From Achromobacter spanius (GTDB lineage: Bacteria; Pseudomonadota; Gammaproteobacteria; Burkholderiales; Burkholderiaceae_B): a stretch of 64,000 nt of DNA. Below, piece after piece: positions 53,791 through 62,931 of this stretch. Position numbers and translations under genes: made by a program. The notes beneath the pieces are model-generated. The model was given only the letters and a program-made list of their open reading frames with translations. It did no database searches and was not told the origin of the DNA. The DNA lies in NCBI RefSeq assembly GCF_029637605.1, contig NZ_CP121261.1, positions 3,348,001 to 3,412,000 of the forward strand, in the 5' to 3' direction. The number at the start of each line of letters is the position of its first letter. Position 1 is the first letter of the stretch.

Positions 53791-54189
53791 ATGACCTACG
53801 ACCCGCAACACTCGCCCTTCAAAAGCTCCGGCGGCTTGCGCCGCATCCTGAATGCGCTGCGCTATTCGTGGCAAGGCCTGAAAGCGGCCGTCAAATATGA
53901 AGCCGCGTTCCGCCAGGAACTGGCGCTGGCCGTGCTGATGATTCCGGCGGCGTTCTTCCTGGGACGCACCACGGTCGAGGTATTTTTCCTGGTGGGCACG
54001 GTGGTGATGGTGTTGGCGGCCGAGCTGCTGAATTCCGCCATCGAAGCGCTGGCCGACGCCTTGTCGGTGGAACGCCACCCGCTCTTGGGGCGCGCCAAGG
54101 ACCTGGGCAGCGCGGCCGTGATGCTGCTGCTGATCTTCGCCGGCGTCGTCTGGGTGGGCGTAGCCATCAGCCGATTCGTCATGCATTGA
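53791..54189 (+). CDS. dgkA: Diacylglycerol kinase
   Basis: 132 residues with three membrane helices. The catalytic region ELLNSAIEALADALSVERHP, followed by LLGRAKDLGSAAVMLLLIFA, is the DgkA signature with its Glu and Asn/Asp residues; RYSWQGLKAAVKYEAAFRQE precedes the first helix. The enzyme phosphorylates diacylglycerol in the inner membrane, recycling it to phosphatidic acid. It stands alone with its own terminator at 54191. Confidence 0.96.
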   Translation: MTYDPQHSPFKSSGGLRRILNALRYSWQGLKAAVKYEAAFRQELALAVLMIPAAFFLGRTTVEVFFLVGTVVMVLAAELLNSAIEALADALSVERHPLLGRAKDLGSAAVMLLLIFAGVVWVGVAISRFVMH

Positions 54190-54190
54190 C

Positions 54191-54221
54191 ACGGCCGGCA
54201 TCCCACGGGGGATGCGGCCGT
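54191..54221 (+). terminator. dgkA terminator
   Basis: ACGGCC plus GCATCCC pairs with GGGATGC plus GGCCGT across a 4-nt loop, a 13-bp stem with one bulged G, followed by ATTTAT. It begins 2 nt after the dgkA stop. Confidence 0.75.
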
Positions 54222-54237
54222 ATTTATACTGGGAGCC

Positions 54238-55557
54238 ATGATGCCTAATTCGACGTCAGCACGCTCTGAACGCATCGTCATCGTTGGCGGTGGCGCGGGC
54301 GGCCTTGAACTGGCCGCCAAACTGGGCCGCATCCACGGCCGCCAGCACATCACGCTGGTGGACAGCCGGCCCTTCCACATCTGGAAACCGTCGCTGCACG
54401 AAGCGGCCGCGGGCACGCTGGATATCCACCAGGAAGGTTTGTCCTACCTGATGCTGGCCCACATGAACGGCTTTTCCTTCGCGCAAGGCAGCCTGGTCAG
54501 CGTAGACCGCGAACGCCGCCAGATCGTGGTGGACGCGGTGAACGATGCGCAGAGCCTGGAAGTGCTGCCGCGTCGCGAGCTGGGCTACGACACGCTGGTG
54601 CTGGCCCTGGGCAGCACGTCCAACTTTTTCAACACCCCCGGCGCGGCCGAACACGCCGTCACGCTGGACACCACCGAAAACGCCGAACAGTTCCGCCTGA
54701 CCATGCTGAAAGCCATGGCGTTGGTGGACTTGGCCAAGGTGCGCGACCCGTCTGCCCGGCTGGACCTGGTGATTGTGGGCGGCGGCGCCACCGGCGTTGA
54801 ACTGGCCGTGGAACTGACCGAAGCCAGCCACGTGGTCAGCGCCTACGGCTTGCCGAACTTCCGCGCCGAACGCGACCTGGCCATCACGCTGGTGGAAGGC
54901 GCGCCGCGAATTCTGTCGGCGTTGCCTGAAAAAATATCCGAAGCCGCCACCAACCGGCTGACCGAGCTGGGCATCGGCGTGGAAACGTCGTGCCGCGTGT
55001 CGGAAGTCACGGCCAATAGCGTCAAGACCGCCGACGGCCGGGAATTCCCCGCCCAGTTGTGCATGTGGGCGGCCGGCATCAAGGGTCCCGCTTTGCTGGC
55101 AAACCTGGACCTGCCGCTGAACAAGCTGGGCCAGTTGGAAGTCAACGAACGGCTGGAAACCCCCGACCCGCACATCCTGGCCCTGGGCGATTGCTGCGCG
55201 GCGCCCTGGCGCGACGGGCGCACCGTGCCCGCCCGCGCGCAGGCAGCCCACCAGCAGGCCGACTACCTGGCCAAGAAGCTCACGGCGCGCCTGCGCCGCA
55301 CCGCTGAACCCACCGCGCCCTACGTCTACCAGGACCATGGCTCGCTGGTGTCGCTGGGCCAGGACGCTGGCGTGGGTAGCCTGATGGGCAAGCTGGCCGG
55401 ACGGGGACTGTTCGTAAGCGGTACACTGGCGCGCTTGATGTATATGAGCCTGCACCTGATGCACCACAAAGCGGTGCTGGGCATCTCGCGCACCGCCTCC
55501 CTTGCCCTGGCCCGCCTGCTGATGCGGCGCACGCGCCCCCGGGTCAAACTGCACTGA
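54238..55557 (+). CDS. ndh: Type II NADH dehydrogenase
   Basis: 439 residues. Two dinucleotide folds: [20 protein letters not shown] binds FAD and [20 protein letters not shown] binds [24 protein letters not shown] and [20 protein letters not shown] (the second FAD contact) are present, and a C-terminal amphipathic region ([19 protein letters not shown]) anchors it to the membrane. It passes electrons from NADH to quinone without pumping protons. The first codons are ATGATG; either start is possible. pyrF follows 7 nt after its stop. Confidence 0.94.
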   Translation: MMPNSTSARSERIVIVGGGAGGLELAAKLGRIHGRQHITLVDSRPFHIWKPSLHEAAAGTLDIHQEGLSYLMLAHMNGFSFAQGSLVSVDRERRQIVVDAVNDAQSLEVLPRRELGYDTLVLALGSTSNFFNTPGAAEHAVTLDTTENAEQFRLTMLKAMALVDLAKVRDPSARLDLVIVGGGATGVELAVELTEASHVVSAYGLPNFRAERDLAITLVEGAPRILSALPEKISEAATNRLTELGIGVETSCRVSEVTANSVKTADGREFPAQLCMWAAGIKGPALLANLDLPLNKLGQLEVNERLETPDPHILALGDCCAAPWRDGRTVPARAQAAHQQADYLAKKLTARLRRTAEPTAPYVYQDHGSLVSLGQDAGVGSLMGKLAGRGLFVSGTLARLMYMSLHLMHHKAVLGISRTASLALARLLMRRTRPRVKLH

Positions 55558-55564
55558 ACTCCCC

Positions 55565-56383
55565 ATGAACTTCCTGCAAAAACTCGAACACGCCTGGACC
55601 ACCAGCAACTCGCTTCTGCAAGTGGGCCTGGACCCCGACCCCCAACGCTTTCCGCGCGAATTGCAGGACAAGCCGGACGCCATCTTCCAGTTCTGCCGCG
55701 ACATCGTCGACGCTACCGCGCCCTACGCTTGCAGCTTCAAGCCGCAGATCGCGTACTTCGCCGCGCACCGCGCCGAAGACCAGTTGGAAGCGCTGTGCCA
55801 GCACATCCGCGACAAGCACCCGGACCTGCCCATCGTGCTGGACGCCAAGCGCGGCGACATCGGCTCCACCGCCGAAAACTACGCCCGCGAAGCCTACGAG
55901 CGCTACCAGGCGCACGCGCTGACGGTCAGCCCCTACATGGGGCTGGATTCAGTCGAGCCCTATCTGGCGTGGCGTGACCGCGGCGTGATCGTGCTGTGCC
56001 GCACGTCCAACCCCGGCGGTTCGGATCTGCAATTCCTGAAGATGGATAACGGCGAACCGCTCTACCTGCACGTGGCAGGGCTGGTGGCCGATAAATGGAA
56101 CGCCAACGGCCAATGCGGCTTGGTGGTGGGCGCCACGTTCCCGAATGAACTGGCGGCAGTGCGCCAACGCATCGGCGACGCCCTGCCCCTGCTGGTGCCG
56201 GGCATCGGCGCGCAAGGCGGCGACATTACCGCCACCGTCAACGCGGGCGCCAATGCCGCGCGCAGCGGCATGATGATCAACTCATCGCGCGCCATCATCT
56301 ACGCCAGCGGCGGCGACGACTGGCGCGAAGCCGCCGGCCAGGCCGCGATGGGCCTGCGGGATGCCATCAACGCGGTGCGTTGA
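55565..56383 (+). CDS. pyrF: Orotidine 5'-phosphate decarboxylase (type 2)
   Basis: 272 residues, the longer type found in many proteobacteria and mycobacteria. [16 protein letters not shown] opens the barrel; the catalytic Lys-Asp pair lies in [40 protein letters not shown] binds the phosphate. It makes UMP from OMP, the last step of pyrimidine synthesis. A bidirectional-looking terminator follows at 56401. Confidence 0.97.
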   Translation: MNFLQKLEHAWTTSNSLLQVGLDPDPQRFPRELQDKPDAIFQFCRDIVDATAPYACSFKPQIAYFAAHRAEDQLEALCQHIRDKHPDLPIVLDAKRGDIGSTAENYAREAYERYQAHALTVSPYMGLDSVEPYLAWRDRGVIVLCRTSNPGGSDLQFLKMDNGEPLYLHVAGLVADKWNANGQCGLVVGATFPNELAAVRQRIGDALPLLVPGIGAQGGDITATVNAGANAARSGMMINSSRAIIYASGGDDWREAAGQAAMGLRDAINAVR

Positions 56384-56400
56384 TTGTCAGAGGATCAAAG

Positions 56401-56431
56401 CGGCGCGTTGATGTCCTTGGTCAACGCGCCG
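56401..56431. terminator. Shared terminator between pyrF and pncC
   Basis: CGGCGCGTTGA-N9-TCAACGCGCCG is a perfect 11-bp stem between the convergent genes pyrF and pncC. Flanking short A and T tracts allow use from both sides. Confidence 0.75.
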
Positions 56432-56438
56432 TATTGAA

Positions 56439-56996
56439 TCAGGCCGGCTCGCCCAGGAATTCCAGCAAGCCGCGCAGCGCGAATTCCACGGCGGCCTGAC
56501 GCACCTGCGTGCGGTCGCCGTTGAACACATGGGTGACGGCGCGGCTACTGATGCCGTCGTCCACCCGCATCGCAAAACCAAAACACACCATGCCCACCGG
56601 CTTGCCGGGCGTGGCCCCGCCCGGCCCGGCGATGCCGGTGGTGGATACCGCCATGTGCGCGGCGGGCGACACCAGCAACACGCCGTTGGCCATTTCCAGC
56701 GCCACGGGTTCGCTGACCGCGCCGAAGTGATGCAGCGCGTCGGGCGACACGTCCAGCTCGGTCACCTTGGCGTCGTTGCTGTAGGTGACGAAGCCACGTT
56801 CGAACCAGTCACTGGAACCCGCCACCGACGTCATCGCCCCGGCCAGGAGGCCGCCCGTGCACGATTCCGCCGTGCCCAACATCCAGCCCTTGCGCCGCAT
56901 CGCATCGCCCAGCCGTTCGGCCAGGCCCACCAACGTGGCTTCCGACAACTGCGCCGCCGACAGATTCGAGCGGGTGACTGCTTGCTGTTCGTTCAT
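56439..56996 (-). CDS. pncC: Nicotinamide-nucleotide amidase (CinA C-terminal domain)
   Basis: 185 residues from the ATG at 56996, which overlaps the pgpA stop by 4 nt. GTAESCTGGLLAGAMTSVAG carries the catalytic Ser, and FVTYSNDAKVTELDVS and HMAVSTTGIAGPGGATPGKP are family signatures. It converts nicotinamide mononucleotide to nicotinate mononucleotide, recycling the product of NAD-dependent DNA ligase. It stands alone without the N-terminal CinA domain, as in many beta-proteobacteria. Last gene of the thiL-pgpA unit. Confidence 0.94.
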   Translation of the reverse strand: MNEQQAVTRSNLSAAQLSEATLVGLAERLGDAMRRKGWMLGTAESCTGGLLAGAMTSVAGSSDWFERGFVTYSNDAKVTELDVSPDALHHFGAVSEPVALEMANGVLLVSPAAHMAVSTTGIAGPGGATPGKPVGMVCFGFAMRVDDGISSRAVTHVFNGDRTQVRQAAVEFALRGLLEFLGEPA

Positions 56997-57529
56997 CCCA
57001 AGACTCCTGTACGCACTACCAAAGCCATGACCAGCAAGGCGTAGCCGGCCGCAACGATATCGTCCCACATGACGCCAAAGCCACCTTTGACGTGGGCGTC
57101 AAAGAACTTGATGGGCGGCGGCTTGACGATGTCGAACGTGCGAAACAGCGCGAACGCCAGCAACTGCGACAACCAGCCGGCCGGCGTCAGCCAAAGCACC
57201 AGCCAGAACGCCACCATCTCGTCCCAGACCATTCCGACATGGTCGGACTGCCCAAGTTCACGGCCCACGCGATGGCAGGCCCAGCAACCGTACACAAAGG
57301 CCAGCGCCAGGAACACGCCGATCGCCATGTTGGATGCGGCCGGCGCGGCCGCCACCCAGATCCCCCAAGCAAGTAGCGTGCCCCAGGTACCCGATGCCGG
57401 TCGGATCAAGCCGCTGCCCAGGCCGAAGGCGATCAGGCGCCCGGGGTCGCGGCACACCCACGAAAGCGCGGGATACACGGCGCGCGAGCGTTCGCGCATG
57501 GAGGGAGATGGCTTGGAGGAAGAGGACAT
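56993..57529 (-). CDS. pgpA: Phosphatidylglycerophosphatase A
   Basis: 178 residues. IAFGLGSGLIRPASGTWGTL, the catalytic segment DHVGMVWDEMVAFWLVLWLT and FRTFDIVKPPPIKFFDAHVK, with GGFGVMWDDIVAAGYALLVM near the C-terminus, are diagnostic of PgpA. It removes the phosphate from phosphatidylglycerophosphate in the inner membrane. A later in-frame Met (residue 11) is an alternative start. It is 83 nt downstream of thiL; that gap has short G/A-rich repeats. Confidence 0.95.
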   Translation of the reverse strand: MSSSSKPSPSMRERSRAVYPALSWVCRDPGRLIAFGLGSGLIRPASGTWGTLLAWGIWVAAAPAASNMAIGVFLALAFVYGCWACHRVGRELGQSDHVGMVWDEMVAFWLVLWLTPAGWLSQLLAFALFRTFDIVKPPPIKFFDAHVKGGFGVMWDDIVAAGYALLVMALVVRTGVLG

Positions 57530-57612
57530 GGATCCTGGGCCGATGGGGAAAGGGGAATGGAAAGGGAAATGGGAAACGGCGAATGGAAAGTGGCGAAGCG
57601 CGAACCCGCCGA

Positions 57613-58578
57613 TCAGGCGTCAGGGAAATGATCGAAGCCGCCCGGCAGGTCGGCCAGCGGCCGGCCCTGCCCGTCCAGCACTTGCAGCCCCGGTTGCGCC
57701 AGTGTCCGGCCCACGCGGGTGACCTGAGCGCTGGCCGCGCTGGCGGCGGCCTGGACGGCCTCGCGCTGCGCGGCCGGGGCGGTGAAACACAGTTGATAGA
57801 CGTCGCCACCGCCCAGCACCGCGCGCCGGCGCGGCGCGTCGTCCAGCGCCGCCACGGCGGCGGCCACCGGCAAGCGGTCGACTTCCAGGCTTGCGCCCAG
57901 CCGGCTGGCGGCCAGGATGTGGCCCAGGTCTTGCAGCAGACCGTCAGACAAATCAACGGCGGCATGTGCGATACCGCGCAGCGCCATCCCCAGCGCCACC
58001 TGCGGCTGCGGCCATTCCAGCGCGGCGCGCGTGGCGGCCAGCAAGGCGTCGTTGGCGGGGTACTTGCCGTCCAGCAGGCGGTAGGCGACATCAGCCGCGC
58101 CCAGCTCGCCGGAGACCCAGATGTCGTCGCCCGCTTGTGCGGCGTCGCGGCGCAGCGCCTGGCCGGCGGGCACGGCGCCAAAGACCGTGACGCTGATCGC
58201 CAGGTCATGCGCGCTGCGCGTGGTGTCGCCGCCAATCAGCGGGCAGCCATGGGCCGCCGCCAGCGCATGGAAGCCTTCGGCGAAGGCGGCCAGCCAGGGT
58301 TCGTCAAGGCGCGGCAAGGCCAGGCCCAGCACGCAGCCGATCGGGCGCGCGCCCATGGCGGCCAGGTCGGACAGGTTCACGGCCAGCGACTTGTGGCCCA
58401 AGGCGCGGGGGTCTACGTCGGGAAAGAAATGGCGGCCTTCCAGCAGCAGGTCGGTGCTGGTGGCGACCTGCTCGCCCGCGGGCACGGGAAACAACGCGCA
58501 GTCGTCGCCCACGCCCAGCAAGCCGACGGGCGCGGTCCGGGTGAAATAGCGCGCGATCAATTCAAATTCGGACGCCAC
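57613..58578 (-). CDS. thiL: Thiamine-monophosphate kinase
   Basis: 321 residues. FELIARYFTRT at the start, GLLGVGDDCALFPVP binding Mg-ATP, TDLLLEGRHFFPDVDPRALG, HKSLAVNLSDLAAMGARPIG and CPLIGGDTTRSAHDLAISVT are typical. It phosphorylates thiamine monophosphate to the active diphosphate. It lies between nusB and pgpA, the usual beta-proteobacterial order. Confidence 0.97.
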   Translation of the reverse strand: MASEFELIARYFTRTAPVGLLGVGDDCALFPVPAGEQVATSTDLLLEGRHFFPDVDPRALGHKSLAVNLSDLAAMGARPIGCVLGLALPRLDEPWLAAFAEGFHALAAAHGCPLIGGDTTRSAHDLAISVTVFGAVPAGQALRRDAAQAGDDIWVSGELGAADVAYRLLDGKYPANDALLAATRAALEWPQPQVALGMALRGIAHAAVDLSDGLLQDLGHILAASRLGASLEVDRLPVAAAVAALDDAPRRRAVLGGGDVYQLCFTAPAAQREAVQAAASAASAQVTRVGRTLAQPGLQVLDGQGRPLADLPGGFDHFPDA

Positions 58579-58638
58579 GGCAACTCCGAGAGGCCGGCAC
58601 GCGGGCCGGCGGGAAAAACAAATACCAGATACACGAAA

Positions 58639-58703
58639 GGGTCAGGTGCAGACCACGCCTGGCGCACTGGAAAAGTGCGCGCAGGGCGGCATGCGCCTGA
58701 CCC
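58639..58703. repeat. REP-like nested inverted repeat between nusB and thiL
   Basis: Outer arms GGGTCAGGTGCA (58639-58650) and TGCGCCTGACCC (58692-58703) pair with one G-U, and an inner hairpin GCGCACT-N5-AGTGCGC lies at 58662-58680. The cruciform-like form resembles dispersed repeats of related genomes. A transcript from nusB into thiL would cross it, so it may act on mRNA stability or termination. Confidence 0.6.
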
Positions 58704-58753
58704 CTTCGCAAGACCCTTGGCCTGGACCGATGGCCCGAACCAATAGCCCGAAT

Positions 58754-59263
58754 TCAGCGCCGCTGCTGCGCCGCGGCCTGGACCTCGTTGGCACGCACAT
58801 CGGCGGCCAGCTTGTCGAGCACGCCGTTGACGAACTTGAAGCCGTCGGTGCCGCCAAACGACTTGGCCAGCTCAACGGCTTCGTTGATGGCAACCTTGTA
58901 CGGCACTTCAACATGATGAATCAGTTCGAAGCTGCCGATCAGCAGGATGCCATGCTCAACGGGCGACAACTCGGCCAACGGGCGGTCGACGTAAGGCGTG
59001 AAACGCTCGCGCAGCGCGGGCGCTTCGCGCAGAACACCATGCAGCAAGGTCTTGAACCATTGCGCGTCGGCCTCGGAGAAATCCTCGGTGTCGCGCAGAT
59101 GGGCGTCGATCTCGCCGGCGTCCTGCGTGCCCTCGCCCCCGCGCAGCAGCCACGCATAAACGCCTTGCAGCGCGAATTCGCGTGCACGGCGGCGTGCGCT
59201 GCGCGCGTTGGCGCGGGCTTGCGCCGCGCTATCAGCGCTTGTCGTCGTCTTCTTCGTCGTCAA
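58754..59263 (-). CDS. nusB: Transcription antitermination factor NusB
   Basis: 169 residues if it begins at the TTG at 59263, which has GAGGA upstream. The family starts near [20 protein letters not shown]; the only in-frame ATG upstream is at 59338, giving a 107-nt overlap with ribH and a Lys/Thr-rich leader. [40 protein letters not shown] and [20 protein letters not shown], then [14 protein letters not shown], are canonical NusB. It binds boxA RNA with NusE for rRNA antitermination. Start overlaps ribH by about 32 nt. Confidence 0.93.
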   Translation of the reverse strand: MTTKKTTTSADSAAQARANARSARRRAREFALQGVYAWLLRGGEGTQDAGEIDAHLRDTEDFSEADAQWFKTLLHGVLREAPALRERFTPYVDRPLAELSPVEHGILLIGSFELIHHVEVPYKVAINEAVELAKSFGGTDGFKFVNGVLDKLAADVRANEVQAAAQQRR

Positions 59264-59762
59264 AATCTTCGTCCTCGTCGTCTTCGTCTTCGTCTTCTTC
59301 CTCGGGTTCCAGCGCCGCAACCAGGTTGGCCATTTCAACGGCCACCTGGGCGCAATCGCGGCCCTTGCCGGCGGCGCGGGCTTGCGCCTGCTCGTCGGTG
59401 TCGACGGTCAACACGCCGTTTGCGACGGGGATGCCGGTTTCCAGGGAGATACGGGTGATTGCAGTGGCCGTTTCATTGCTGACCACTTCAAAGTGATAGG
59501 TCTCGCCACGAATGACGGCGCCCAGCGCGATCAGTGCGTCGAATTCAAACGTTTCGGCCATGTGGGACAGGGCCACGCCCAGTTCCAGGGCGCCCGGGAC
59601 GGTGGTGACCATCACGTCGCGTTCGTCCACGCCCAGCTCGGCCAGTTCCTTCAGGCACGCTTCGAGTTCGGCCTGACCGATTTCTTCGTTGAAGCGGGCG
59701 CGTACGATGCCGATGTGCAGCCCTTCGCCGTTCAGGTCGGGGGTAAGGATGTAAGGGTTCAT
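59232..59762 (-). CDS. ribH: 6,7-dimethyl-8-ribityllumazine synthase
   Basis: 176 residues. [38 protein letters not shown] and [20 protein letters not shown] are conserved, and [20 protein letters not shown] ends the core. It joins the RibB product with a pyrimidine to make lumazine, the riboflavin precursor, in a large capsid-like complex. The last 25 residues are almost purely acidic (Glu, Asp, with a final KR), beyond the family core. Start overlaps the ribBA stop by 4 nt. Confidence 0.97.
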   Translation of the reverse strand: MNPYILTPDLNGEGLHIGIVRARFNEEIGQAELEACLKELAELGVDERDVMVTTVPGALELGVALSHMAETFEFDALIALGAVIRGETYHFEVVSNETATAITRISLETGIPVANGVLTVDTDEQAQARAAGKGRDCAQVAVEMANLVAALEPEEEDEDEDDEDEDFDDEEDDDKR

Positions 59763-60949
59763 GTGTCGGCCTTAAGTGTTGCGGGAGTATTCTGCGGGTC
59801 GCAATCGTAACCCGTAATGGTCAGGGAAAAGCCCGCCATGCTGGGCATCTTGCGCGGCCGGGCCAGGAGCCTCATCTGGCCCACATTCAGGTCGCGCAGA
59901 ATCTGTGCGCCGATGCCATAAGTACGCAAGCCGAAACGGTCGGTGCTGGCGGCGGCGTCGGCCTGCGCCTTCGGGTCATTCCAGCCGGCAATCTGGCCAA
60001 ACAGGTGTTCGGTGGAAGACTGGCAATTCATCAGCACCAGCACGCCAGCGGGCGCGGCGGCAATGGCCTCCAGGGCCTTCGCCACGCCCCAGCTATGCGG
60101 GCTGGCGCCGGTGTCCAGCACGTCCAGCACGGAAGCCGGTTCATGCACGCGCACCAGCGTTTCGACGTCGGGGGAAACGTTACCATGCACCAGCGCCAAG
60201 TGGGCGGAGCCAGTCGCGGCGTCTTCGTAGGCCACGGCCTCGAATGTGCCCCAGGCTGTCTGCATGGGCCGCTTGCCCACGCGTTTGACGATGGATTCGT
60301 GTTCGCTGCGGTATTGGATCAGGTCGGCGATGGTGCCGATCTTCAGGTTGTGCTGGCGGGCGAATTCCACCAGGTCCGGCAAGCGGGCCATGGTGCCGTC
60401 GGGCTTCAGGATTTCGCAGATGACGGCGGCGGGCGTCAGGCCGGCCATGGCGGTCAGGTCGCAACCGGCTTCGGTATGGCCGGCACGCACCAGCACGCCA
60501 CCGGGCACCGCGCGCACCGGGAAGATGTGGCCGGGCTGGACCAGGTCGGCCGGCTTGGCGTCGCGCGCCACCGCCACCTGGATGGTGCGGGCGCGGTCGG
60601 CGGCCGAAATACCGGTTTCGACGCCTTCGGCGGCTTCGATCGACTGCGTGAAGTTGGTGCCGTAGCGCGTGCCGTTGCGAGCCGCCATCATGGGCAGCTC
60701 CAACTGGCGGCAGCGTTCTTCGGTCAGGGTCAGGCAGACCAGGCCGCGGCCGTGGGTCACCATGAAGTTGATGGCTTCGGGCGTGACGAATTCGGCGGCC
60801 ATGACAAGGTCGCCCTCGTTTTCACGGTCTTCTTCGTCAACCAAAATGACGATACGGCCGGCGCGCAGCTCGGCGATGATCTCGGCTACCGAAGCGATAC
60901 CGAAGGATTCCGGCTCGGAGCCGGGCAAAGAGGACAACTGGACGGACAT
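59759..60949 (-). CDS. ribBA: 3,4-dihydroxy-2-butanone-4-phosphate synthase with degenerate GTP cyclohydrolase II domain
   Basis: 396 residues from the ATG at 60949. The RibB half is intact: [40 protein letters not shown], and the [20 protein letters not shown] active-site region. The C-terminal half follows RibA ([18 protein letters not shown]...) but lacks the zinc Cys cluster and RCDC-like loop (here [20 protein letters not shown]), so GTP cyclohydrolase activity is not expected. Such RibBX hybrids are known in proteobacteria that have a separate ribA. Product: the four-carbon riboflavin precursor from ribulose 5-phosphate. Confidence 0.93.
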   Translation of the reverse strand: MSVQLSSLPGSEPESFGIASVAEIIAELRAGRIVILVDEEDRENEGDLVMAAEFVTPEAINFMVTHGRGLVCLTLTEERCRQLELPMMAARNGTRYGTNFTQSIEAAEGVETGISAADRARTIQVAVARDAKPADLVQPGHIFPVRAVPGGVLVRAGHTEAGCDLTAMAGLTPAAVICEILKPDGTMARLPDLVEFARQHNLKIGTIADLIQYRSEHESIVKRVGKRPMQTAWGTFEAVAYEDAATGSAHLALVHGNVSPDVETLVRVHEPASVLDVLDTGASPHSWGVAKALEAIAAAPAGVLVLMNCQSSTEHLFGQIAGWNDPKAQADAAASTDRFGLRTYGIGAQILRDLNVGQMRLLARPRKMPSMAGFSLTITGYDCDPQNTPATLKADT

Positions 60950-61097
60950 GGCGGGCACGCAAACCAGGCGGGAAAGCCCGGATTTTACCGCCCCTCGGCC
61001 CATATCCCCTATCGGCCCGCAAGAAGCCCGTCCGGCGGGGGGCATACGGTTAAACTTTCGCCCGGAGATCCCCCTTAAAACTCGAAGGAAAAACCTC

Positions 61098-61934
61098 ATG
61101 CAAGCCCTTGCGGCCATGCCTTTGACCGTGGCGGCGGCGGTTCGCGTCGTCCTGACCGATATCGACGACACGCTGACCACCGAAGGCCGTCTGCCGGCCG
61201 ACGCCTACGCCGCGCTGGAGCGCCTGGAAGCCGCCGGCATCCAGGTCGTGCCCATTACCGGCCGCCCGGCCGGCTGGTGCGACCATATCGCCCGCATGTG
61301 GCCGGTGCGCGCCGTGGTGGGGGAAAACGGCGCGTTCTACTACGCCTATGACCGCCAGGCCCGCCGCATGACCACGCATTACTGGACGGACGCCGCCTCG
61401 CGTCAGGCCAGCCGCAAGCGCCTGGACGCCATCCGCGACCGCGTGCTGGCCGAAGTGCCCGGGTGCGCGGTTGCCAGCGACCAGGACTACCGCGTGGCCG
61501 ACCTGGCCATCGACTTCTGCGAAGACGTGCCCGCCCTGCCGGACGAGGCTGTCACGAAGATAGTGCAGATCTTCCACGACGCCGGCGCACAGGCAAAAGT
61601 CAGCTCCATCCACGTCAACGGCTGGTTTGGCGACTACGACAAGCTGACCATGACGCGCACGATGTTCCAGCGCGAATTCGGCCAGGACGTGGCGGATGCG
61701 CTGGACAGCACGCTCTTCATCGGCGATTCGCCCAACGACGAGCCGATGTTCGCGTACTTTCCGATTTCGGTCGGCGTGGCGAACATCCAGGCGCAATTGC
61801 ACCGTTTGACGGATCGCCCCGCTTTCGTGGCGGCCTTCCACGGCGGCGCGGGCTTTGTTGAAATGGCCGATCGACTGCTGGCGGCGCGGCAATCACCGCA
61901 ACCATCGCAGCCAACTCCGGCCCAACCGGCCTAA
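61098..61934 (+). CDS. HAD-family (type IIB) sugar-phosphate phosphatase
   Basis: 278 residues; ATG at 61098 after GAAGGAA. The catalytic Asp pair is in [15 protein letters not shown]; motif II is [19 protein letters not shown]; the cap domain follows; motif IV is [20 protein letters not shown]. The layout matches HAD-IIB enzymes such as mannosyl-3-phosphoglycerate or sucrose-phosphate phosphatase. The substrate is not known. A Pro/Ala/Gln-rich tail ends the protein. It is divergent from ribBA. Confidence 0.9.
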   Translation: MQALAAMPLTVAAAVRVVLTDIDDTLTTEGRLPADAYAALERLEAAGIQVVPITGRPAGWCDHIARMWPVRAVVGENGAFYYAYDRQARRMTTHYWTDAASRQASRKRLDAIRDRVLAEVPGCAVASDQDYRVADLAIDFCEDVPALPDEAVTKIVQIFHDAGAQAKVSSIHVNGWFGDYDKLTMTRTMFQREFGQDVADALDSTLFIGDSPNDEPMFAYFPISVGVANIQAQLHRLTDRPAFVAAFHGGAGFVEMADRLLAARQSPQPSQPTPAQPA

Positions 61935-61947
61935 GGTCAGACACCCC

Positions 61948-62763
61948 GTGGCCACCTCCAAGACCCCCGCAGCCTCCGCCAATGACGGCCGCCGCAGCAT
62001 CCAATCCATTGAAGTGGGCGTGCCGCTGCTGGCCGCGCTGGTTGACGCCGGCAAGCCCCTGACGCTGCGCGACCTGGCGACGCGCGCCGGCATGACGTCC
62101 GCCAAGGCGCACCCCTACCTGGTCAGCTTCATCCGCGTGGGACTGGTGCAACAGGACGCCACCACAGGCCAGTACGAACTGGGCCCCTTCGCCTTGCAGA
62201 TGGGCCTGGTCAGCCTGCAACGCCTGGACCCGGTACGCATCGCCATGCCCGAGATCGCCCAGCTGCAATCCGAAATTGGCCACACGTTGGGCATCGCCGT
62301 GCTGGGCTCGCATGGCCCCACCATGATTCACATGACCGAAGCCAGCTACCCGGTACACGTGAACATGCGCAAGGGCACAGTGATGTCCATGCTGCACACC
62401 GCCACCGGTCTGGTGTTCGCGGCGTGGCTGCCGCCCAAGGTCAGCGAACACTACATCGCGCGCGAAGAGGGCGACACCGCCGTCATCGCCAGCGTGCCCC
62501 CGCCGCGCAAGGCGTCGCGCGCCAATATCGACGCGCAACTGGCCGACATCCGCGTGCACGGCATGGCGCGCGCCCTGGGCAACCCGCTGCCGGGCGTGGA
62601 CGCGCTGTCGGTGCCCGTGTTCGACAACACCGGCAACATCGTGCTGGCGCTGACCAGCCTGGGGCCGACGGGCTTGTTCGACGTGTCTTGGGACGGCACG
62701 ATTGCCCGGCCGCTGCTGGCCTGCGCGCAGGAGATTTCGCGCAAGCTGGGGTATCGGGGCTAG
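61948..62763 (+). CDS. IclR-family transcriptional regulator
   Basis: 271 residues with a GTG start at 61948. SIQSIEVGVPLLAALVDAGK and LTLRDLATRAGMTSAKAHPY, then LVSFIRVGLVQQDATTGQYE, form the winged HTH; the effector domain includes MTEASYPVHVNMRKGTVMSM and the PVFDNTGNIVLALTSLGP core. The GVPLLAALVDAGKPLTLRDL segment resembles many beta-proteobacterial IclR proteins. Its start is 14 nt after the HAD gene. It probably acts at the inverted repeats before phnD, 26 bp downstream of its own stop. Confidence 0.92.
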   Translation: MATSKTPAASANDGRRSIQSIEVGVPLLAALVDAGKPLTLRDLATRAGMTSAKAHPYLVSFIRVGLVQQDATTGQYELGPFALQMGLVSLQRLDPVRIAMPEIAQLQSEIGHTLGIAVLGSHGPTMIHMTEASYPVHVNMRKGTVMSMLHTATGLVFAAWLPPKVSEHYIAREEGDTAVIASVPPPRKASRANIDAQLADIRVHGMARALGNPLPGVDALSVPVFDNTGNIVLALTSLGPTGLFDVSWDGTIARPLLACAQEISRKLGYRG

Positions 62764-62788
62764 CGGGAACTAGCGGCCAGCGGCTCCG

Positions 62789-62830
62789 TTGTTCGAAAAT
62801 AAACGAACACAAAACGAATAATTCGAACAA
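62789..62830. promoter_or_regulatory. Cluster of palindromes, candidate IclR operator for phnD
   Basis: TGTTCG-N8-CGAACA at 62790-62795 and 62804-62809, and CGAAT-A-ATTCG at 62815-62825, sit side by side; the outer TTGTTCGAA (62789-62797) and TTCGAACAA (62822-62830) are themselves exact inverted repeats. The region lies about 100 bp before the phnD start. IclR proteins bind as tetramers to paired palindromes, which fits. Confidence 0.6.
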
Positions 62831-62931
62831 ATCACGAAAAAAAAGGCAGGGACTTTCCCAGGTGCGCGTTTTCCCTCTTGTGTGTTTGAATTCAGGAAAT
62901 ATTCAAATTCATTCCCCTGAGGAGACAAACC

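Noticed and set aside
54256..55704. 482-residue minus-strand frame opposite ndh
   Set aside because: ndh has two intact dinucleotide folds on the plus strand; the opposite frame has none.
60950..61097. FMN riboswitch upstream of ribBA
   Set aside because: Many proteobacterial ribB genes have one, but the 148-bp gap shows no conserved RFN segments; it only contains two divergent starts and GC-rich short repeats.
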